Under the pieces are notes generated by a model that was not told where the DNA came from, did no database searches, and worked only from the letters and a program-made list of their open reading frames with translations. Made by a program: the position numbers and the translations under genes. Shown in pieces: positions 19,611 to 25,060 of a DNA stretch of 25,060 nt. Source of the DNA: Mucidula mucida (Eukaryota; Basidiomycota; Agaricomycetes; Agaricales; Physalacriaceae); the NCBI GenBank assembly GCA_015501055.1, contig JADNYV010000501.1, positions 1-25,060 on the forward strand, read 5' to 3'. Numbering within the stretch: the first letter of the stretch is position 1; the number at the start of each line of letters is the position of its first letter.

Positions 19611-22039
19611 CTAGACCTGTACAGGTTCAAGCCGAGTGTCGTACTCAAGCTTGTCTTTGGAGTCGCTCCTTTCCTGAGTAAAGCTCTCAACCGAGCGATC
19701 GCCTGCGGTCTCAACTTGATGAGATAAATCGACCTCCTCGAAGGAGGATGCCATGCCCGGCACGGGGAACACATAGTTGAGCACAATATAAACGAGAGAG
19801 GAGACGCCAAAGCCGGTGAAGAAGGACATTTCGTAAATCCGCGTCGCGGCCAGAGGCACAGAGCGGCCAGCTAAGATTAATTAGTATTGTGGGGGGTGGG
19901 GGTGGGTGTGCGGAGAACACTCAACTGGCTCCAGCGAATCCGACGACGTTGATCAGGATCCCAGCGATGTACGCGGCGTACGCGCTAGGGATCATTTAGT
20001 ATCGCTTTCCGAATTCCAGAAAATTACTAACCGGAAGTTGAACCCGAATGTATACCAATACCAGCCGTCATGGTTTGTATGGTACAGGTCCGCGACGCGG
20101 TAGTGACCTCGTCGAATGACATAGTAGTCCGTGATCTTCAGAGAGCGATTGAATGAAGTATTAATAGATACGCGTAGTAACGACGAACCATGACGCCGGC
20201 TATCGAGCTCAAGAACACAGAGTACGCGGATAGATAGGAAGTGAAACTGTTGCTACTCTCCAAGACTATCTAGGAGTGAACATGTCAATGAAACGGAACT
20301 AAAGAAGGACGCACGTTTCCAGGGTAGCATGCAGAGACCGACGATGGCAGCGATGTATCCGCCGCGCCGGATGTTCTGAAGAAGTTGAGTATTCCGATCG
20401 TGATCTGCATCGGAAAACCTACAATGTAGCGGGGGAAGAGTGCAGTCAAGTCACATCCCGCACTAATTGAATTGGCAGAAATGTTGGTTCTAAGAAGATG
20501 ATATTAACACTGCTTCTTCCGTCTAGACATGGCTCCAATAACGCACCCAAGCTACCCAAAAAAGGAAAAAGTCAACTTGAGAAAATGAAAGCACAGAAAA
20601 AATACCTGAGCAATGATAAAGGACGCGGAGATGAACCAAACCTAGACCGTAGAAGCGTAAGATGGCGAGGGCGCTCTCATAATACACACCACCCACTCAC
20701 CCCGAAACGTGTCGCGCCAGACGGACCATCGTCCAAAAAGCGCGCCAGCAGATCGATGGGGGACCAAATCGGATCCCCATAAATCTTCTCAGACGACGAG
20801 CTCACGACGATGCCCACAAAACTGACAAGCGAGAACGTCACCGGCACGGATATGAGCTGCGGCCACAGGGCCGCAGACGGACGCTGCGCGCGCGATGCAA
20901 AGTCCGGCGCGTTTCTGCGGTGCAGCATGAGCACGCTAAACGCACAACACACGACGCACGTACGTGACAAGGGTGGCCATATTGCTGATGCACGACATCA
21001 AACTCGACACCATTGCCCAACCCAGCTCCGACCCGTGCAGGCCTGACGGCTGGCTCAATACGGGCCCAACGCCCTTCGCCTTGACGATACACCATATGAA
21101 GAACGTGAGCCCCGCAGCCGGCGCGACAAACGCCTTGACAGTGAACAGGTGTCGGCTAAAACGCGTCGTTAGACCATGGAGATAGTGTGATGCGGGTTAC
21201 TTGCATTTGATGAATCGGAAACCATATAGCGGGCAGGGAGATCAGCCAGAAGAGGAAGAATGCCATAAAGTCCTTCGTCGTCGTCCCAGAGGATGCAGGG
21301 AGGTGATTGGCTGGATGACACCATGTCCGTGAACGGAGCGAGGGAGGACATCAGAGAACGCACGTATGGAGTTGACGCTGGGCCACATTGATCTGAGCAT
21401 CACCAACATACAACTGCCACCAATACTCGCTTGGACGCCATACCATATGCTACGTCCTAGAATTAATCGCTATCGAAAAAAACTTGAAGTCACATACCAT
21501 GCCATCGCGCCACGATTAAAAGTACACCAGAGACTCCCGTAAAGACCGAAACTCGTCCTCGCGACCACAGGGAATGTGACGTGAAACACAGCTCCAGGCC
21601 TCGCGTTGAGGACGATAAACGGCGCGACGACACCATAGCCTATCCAGACGCAGATCCACGCTTGCCACCACGATAATTTATTCTGCACCATTGAAGAAAC
21701 AATCATCCATCTGTGGAGAAGCACATAAAGCTCGATCGCACTCCAAGGACACGGTGTAAACGCACGTATTGATGTTGAAACTGTCTGCAATCCAGCTGCG
21801 ATCGTGAAAGTGTGAAGACGGGGCGCATGTACACAAAGTTTAAGCACGCACAACGCGAAAAAGTTGATCGCCTTCCACGTTCTCTTCTCTGGGCCGACCG
21901 GGAGAAGATCTTCATTCTATAGCAATGTTCGTTAGGGTAGCACAAGTGATAAGATATGGACGCTCACGCTGAGGAAGAGTTCCTTTTGAGTTAATCCTGG
22001 CGCATGGGATACTTCTAGTCGCTTCAGAATTCGGCTCAT
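19611..22039 (-). CDS. NCS1 family nucleobase/allantoin-type transporter (Fur-like)
   Basis: Sixteen exons join in frame to 548 aa: 21968-22039, 21852-21916, 21766-21795, 21498-21710, 21364-21449, 21205-21310, 20964-21155, 20701-20914, 20606-20641, 20547-20551, 20423-20489, 20315-20375, 20189-20265, 20032-20135, 19926-19984 and 19611-19870. Landmarks in order: [32 protein letters not shown] (46-57), [89 protein letters not shown] and [20 protein letters not shown]. The family has 12 membrane helices and imports uracil, allantoin, uridine or related substrates with protons; which one cannot be read here. The tail of about 55 residues is acidic and Ser-rich, as in endocytosis-regulated fungal Fur proteins. 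Intron 6 is GC-AG and exon 10 has only 5 nt. Confidence 0.9.
20547..20551 (-). other. 5-nt micro-exon of the NCS1 gene
   Basis: CTTGG lies between an acceptor (gggtag) and a donor (gtgcgt). It is needed to encode the LG of the conserved AQLGTNISANS motif and to keep the frame between exon 9 (phase 0) and exon 11 (one leftover base). Confidence 0.8.
21156..21204 (-). other. GC-AG intron of the NCS1 gene
   Basis: Using the classic GC donor gcaagt and the acceptor ttttag, this 49-nt intron restores the conserved [11 protein letters not shown]. The nearest GT donor, four bases on, leaves the frame off by one. Confidence 0.8.
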
Positions 22040-22266
22040 CGTCGTCCTGATCCAACCTGGGAGAGAAAATTTCGCAGGTCAAGACTAGAACGCATATGGC
22101 CGCGGCGTGATTGAATGTAACCCAAAGATAAAGACCTGGTGCCAGGTGGCGCTTTAGAAGGCCACATGGTACTCGCTGATAAGGGAGTGTAGTCACAAAG
22201 TCGGCGGTCACATAACGATACGCGATCACGTTTTTCACTTGCGCGAGTTCCTCTGTGGGGATGCAA
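22036..22266 (-). promoter_or_regulatory. Possible uORF in the NCS1 leader, ATGA overlap with main start
   Basis: A 76-codon ORF starting at 22266 ends with TGA at 22036-22038, overlapping the NCS1 ATG at 22037-22039 as ATGA. The peptide has no recognisable domain. If it is in the transcript it could lower or control translation by termination and reinitiation. An acceptor-like ccccacag lies nine bases into it, so its ATG may be spliced out. Confidence 0.3.
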
Positions 22267-22655
22267 AAATCAGTATTTCCAAGTGAAGTTGACTTGTAGT
22301 ACCTTTCTATGAAACGTTGCCATCAGAATCTCTTTACTTGATTGTCGTAAATGTGGTATAATCCCAAGTGCTTCTCGGGTGGCGAGTAAATATACGATTG
22401 GTTATATGGTTGTACAGAAGAGAATGCAGCAAATGACTTGTGGTAAATGCGTGCACGATAGCAAGGAATAGCATGGAGTGATAGATAAACATAAACCAAA
22501 ATATGTGCGATGAAGAGGGAAATGCAAAAGAGGCAAGGGGGAAGAAGAAAACAAGGCTATGCAAGAGACTGATGCGATACAAGTGTCAATGATGCAAAGT
22601 GTACGCAGGATTATGCGATAAATAATGGTTCAGATGTGAATATATTGCATGTAGA
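22267..22655. other. Intergenic region upstream of NCS1 and downstream of the KEN-box gene
   Basis: No recognised gene. A - strand ORF at 22334-22582 is T/F-rich and low in complexity when translated, with no family resemblance. It probably holds the 3' end of the KEN-box gene transcript and the NCS1 promoter; both genes run on the - strand. Confidence 0.45.
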
Positions 22656-23547
22656 TTATGCGGTGGCAGACTTGGATGAGGGACTGGGGATATCAAGACG
22701 AGGGACAGATGCGGATCTTGTGATTTTGGGCATGCGAATGGGCGATGGGGAGGCAAAAGTGAAAGAATGATAGAGTTGTTTGCGCTCGGGGGTAGAGAAG
22801 GTGGTGGGCTCTTGAGAATGGGAGCGGGTGGACTCGAGTCCTACGCTGGCAGGAGTGAAGAGATCGTGTAGTTCTGGTTCTTGAGATGCCTCCTACAAAC
22901 TCTGGTCAGTAAGAATATCCGAGGAGGCGGTAACCATCAATTACCTTGACAAACTGCAATTTCGCTTCCTCGGTGTCTTCTGGCTCTTCGTCGAGCCAGC
23001 TCAGAGGAGTGCACTGGGAGAATGCCTGAGAGACGTCGGCCAAAGGCTTTACGGTTAGGTCGTAGCACTTTGCATCAATCTCGGCTTGAGTGAGGGTATG
23101 AACATCTTTCTCGACTTCACCCTCCTCCTCGACCTTGGGCATTGGCGAGGGCGCACGGGAGGAGCGCTTGCTCGACTTCCTGCCCTCCTTCTTTCCCGAA
23201 GTTTTTCCTTTGCGAGTGGCTGAAGCCGACGACAGCGGCTTACGTTTCTTTGGCTCTGGCTCCGCATCCTCCTTCAACTTCTTGACCTCGATAGGCGCAA
23301 GGGCCTTGACTGACGAGATGCTATTCTTGCGCTTTTTACCCGTGGCACTAGTGCTCGGGCCTGAGCGCTCGCCGGTGAGCGGATGCAAGTTTTCCTTGTC
23401 CGCTTCGACGACGAGAGTCGTAATGGTATTTATGACGTTGGATGTCGTAGCATTCATGGAGGAGGCGCGTGTAGTCGTTGTAGTCGTAGCGCTAGGCGCT
23501 GGGTCGGTGGGAGTATCTTGGAAAATGGTGAACGTTCGAGCAGCCAT
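22656..23547 (-). CDS. KEN-box basic protein, unknown function
   Basis: Two exons (22945-23547 and 22656-22892, intron 52 nt, GT-AG) give 279 aa. The start MAARTFTIFQDTP is chosen because the frame upstream of it lacks protein-like character. Visible features: a Thr/Ser-rich N-terminus, a KEN box in ADKENLHPLTGERSGP (KEN at 51-53), and basic nuclear-localisation-like clusters KKRKNS (71-76) and KKRKP (100-104). A Lys/Ser-rich block follows (110-131), then an acidic stretch, LADVSQAFSQCTPLSWLDEE (169-188), and a C-terminus with several TP/SP sites (LFTPAS, FSTPERKQLYHSF, ASPSPIRMPK). KEN boxes mark APC/C-Cdh1 substrates, and TP/SP sites suit cyclin-dependent kinase control. It may therefore be a cell-cycle regulator, even securin-like, but no domain proves this. 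Confidence 0.75.
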
Positions 23548-24640
23548 GACGTTGTTGGGATGTGGTAGGTTTTTAATAGGATACGTGAAGAGGGAGCAAT
23601 GCTTATACAATGAGCAGGACGAGGAGGACGATGTCGCCGAGGTCGATGATGAACGAGAGCAAAGGCAAAGATGGCAAAACCGCTTATATGATGGCCGGGC
23701 ACGTGTCGCACTCAACCAAACATCCCACAACAACGCGCTGGTCTTTCGCGTGCTCATGTGACCGAAATATTGCTGCTTTGCGCCTGCATCCGAAGACCGA
23801 CGGTTACTGTCAGACAGCCGAATGCAGAGGCCCCCCGACGTCCGGCATAGCACTGGATTAGATCCTTATGTTCATTCCGCCATAGTCTGCGGTGTGGCCG
23901 CCGCGGGTGCAGTCCTCAACGTCAGTGACACGCCTATGCATTCAATTCTTGCTTACATACCACCGTAAAGCTAACCCCCTAACGCATCATATGAGGCGCG
24001 CTCCAATGTCTTGCTTTCCCGCGCAGTCACAGTCTGCAGAGCATCGACACTGTTGATCCTCCTGAAAGGAGCATGCTATCATCGCACTTGACAGATCCTT
24101 CTCCAGCTGTCTCTTCTTCAACACCTAGCAGCCCTGCGCAATCGTCCAATATACACTTCCTAGACTTAAAGTCATAGGTACCTTATCTGCCCAGAAAAAG
24201 TCCGCTATTTGTCTCGGACATCCAAGAACCGACCGTTTTCACAATTCGCTCGCCTGATCGCTTGGTCGTCCAGATCGGGGGTTTGAATCGTCTTCTTCCA
24301 TTTCTGGTCTCTTCCGCAAAACTGGATTTAGATCTATTCAAACGATCATTCCCTCTTTTCCTCTGACTTATATGCTAATGTCTGAAGTGCTTCATTATCA
24401 CTCCCTCTCGGGCTTCCCTGTGCGACACCTTTCCTGACGACCTGCGACGCCAATATCTAACGCCTGCCTTGAACCGCGCGTTCGGTGAGTATTTGTCACA
24501 CACCTCATGTTCTCCATGCTCTAAAGGAGTGTCGGTCACGTTTGATACAAGCGAGCCTTGGGTTTATTAAGAGGCTTCACCCGTTCAGTAATGTCTCGCC
24601 AGAGTGCTGACCTCCATTCTCTTAGAATCTTCTTCCATTC
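23548..24640. promoter_or_regulatory. Divergent promoter region, KEN-box gene and kinase
   Basis: About 1.1 kb separates the two divergently transcribed genes. Long frames near the left end (23135-23761 on +, 23548-23853 on -) are a shadow and an upstream extension of the KEN-box gene. On the kinase side, gtgagt at 24485 and cttag at 24621-24625 could bound a 5' UTR intron of about 140 nt ending 15 bases before the ATG. No RNA gene was found. Confidence 0.45.
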
Positions 24641-25060
24641 ATGCCTTCCAAGTCTTCCTCTTCGCCCTCAAACCACCCGCCAATCGGTACCGTCATTGAT
24701 GACGGTTCATTAGAGCTCGTCGAGGTCCTTGGTGTTGGAGGTTACGGCGTCGTCTATCGCGCCGAAGATACCTTTTCCTCCTCCCCCAAGTCGTACGCCG
24801 TCAAGTGTCTAAGTCACTCATACAGTCACTCCTCTCGCCAACGTCAGCTTCACATACGAGAAATCACGCTACACCAGATAGCCAGTGCCCATCCCAATGT
24901 TGCATCACTTCACCGTGTCGTCGAGGATCATCGACATATGTATATCATTATGGAGTTCGCGCCCGACCATGACCTCTTCTCTCAAATCCTGCATAGCTGT
25001 CGATATCTCGGTCAGGACCACCTTATCAGGCATGTGTTCTTGCAGTTGCTCGACGCTGTA
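24641..25060 (+). CDS. Ser/Thr protein kinase, Ran1/Ksp1/Sks1-like, 5' part
   Basis: The frame is open from the ATG at 24641 to the window edge (140 codons, no intron needed). The N-lobe of a protein kinase is clear: glycine loop GVGGYGVVYRAED (31-43), catalytic Lys in YAVKCL (Lys55), the helix-C Glu in HIREITLHQI (Glu74), then SAHPNVASLHRVVED and a hinge MYIIMEFAPDHDLFSQI (100-116). The REIxLHxxxxxHPNV pattern is typical of the fungal Ran1/Pat1, Ksp1 and Sks1/Vhs1 group, which link nutrient state to meiosis, growth or glucose response. The catalytic loop and activation segment lie beyond the window. The low-complexity Ser/Pro start is short. Confidence 0.88.
   Translation, partial: MPSKSSSSPSNHPPIGTVIDDGSLELVEVLGVGGYGVVYRAEDTFSSSPKSYAVKCLSHSYSHSSRQRQLHIREITLHQIASAHPNVASLHRVVEDHRHMYIIMEFAPDHDLFSQILHSCRYLGQDHLIRHVFLQLLDAV

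Noticed and set aside
19889..19908. G-rich tract as a G-quadruplex in the last NCS1 intron
   Set aside because: It has only three separate runs of three or more G, too few for a standard quadruplex motif; probably low-complexity intron sequence.
19611..22039. NCS1 gene as a frameshifted pseudogene
   Set aside because: Apparent phase conflicts disappeared when exon 2 was ended at 21852, exon 5 started at 21449, the GC-AG donor at 21204 was used and the 5-nt exon was included; the total is then 549 codons including the stop.
23135..23761. 208-codon ORF on the + strand
   Set aside because: It is antisense to the spliced KEN-box gene, whose frame has a sensible exon structure and motifs; the + frame shows no domain.
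24225..24305. tRNA-like stretch with a gggggtttgaatc segment resembling a T arm
   Set aside because: No acceptor stem, D arm or anticodon arm can be built around it in either orientation.
1..25060. Prokaryotic defence island, CRISPR array, phage or biosynthetic cluster
   Set aside because: Genes are spliced and of fungal housekeeping or transport type; no regular spaced repeats, integrase, capsid or synthase genes were seen.

Overview
The window looks like genomic DNA of a filamentous basidiomycete, probably an Agaricomycete. Most genes are cut by many short introns (about 45-60 nt, nearly all GT-AG), and the gene families are typical fungal ones. I see no bacterial features, CRISPR array, rRNA or tRNA gene, and no prokaryote-type system. 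Exon boundaries were worked out by hand from reading frame and family conservation.

Left part (1-3.7 kb): the 3' end of a dynamin-family GTPase gene with several one-base frame breaks; an intact six-exon MAPEG / microsomal glutathione S-transferase 3-like gene (1064-1779); and a 20S proteasome alpha-1 (PSMA6/SCL1-like) gene (2635-3727) whose frame is broken by three apparent one-base deletions.

Middle left (3.7-11 kb): a large tandem duplication. Each unit holds a decayed MAPEG-gene relic on the + strand followed by an MFS transporter gene on the - strand and its upstream DNA. In unit A (3.78-7.35 kb) the transporter has two frameshifts. In unit B (7.70-11.04 kb) it is intact across 14 exons and encodes 513 aa. 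A hairpin-rich GC block lies at the junction between the units.

Middle (11-14.2 kb): mostly gene-poor DNA. It contains a candidate non-autonomous DNA transposon (MITE-like, about 440 bp, TIRs of about 45 bp), an unexplained stretch, and a single-ORF F-box-like gene on the - strand.

Right part (14.9-25.06 kb): an ALYREF/Yra1-type mRNA export adaptor; a 6-phosphofructo-2-kinase/fructose-2,6-bisphosphatase whose phosphatase RHG motif reads RSG; a second tandem duplication in which a convergent pair (PFKFB on +, NCS1 nucleobase transporter on -) was copied and each copy kept a different partner; an intact 16-exon NCS1 transporter with a 5-nt micro-exon and a GC-AG intron; a KEN-box-bearing basic protein; and the 5' end of a Ran1/Ksp1-like protein kinase cut by the window edge.

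The main theme is segmental tandem duplication followed by decay (MAPEG x3, MFS x2, PFKFB x2, NCS1 tail x2), including a micro-inversion inside one relic. No wholly new system is convincingly visible. The strongest leads are the reciprocal gene loss, the duplication-junction hairpin block and the KEN-box protein.
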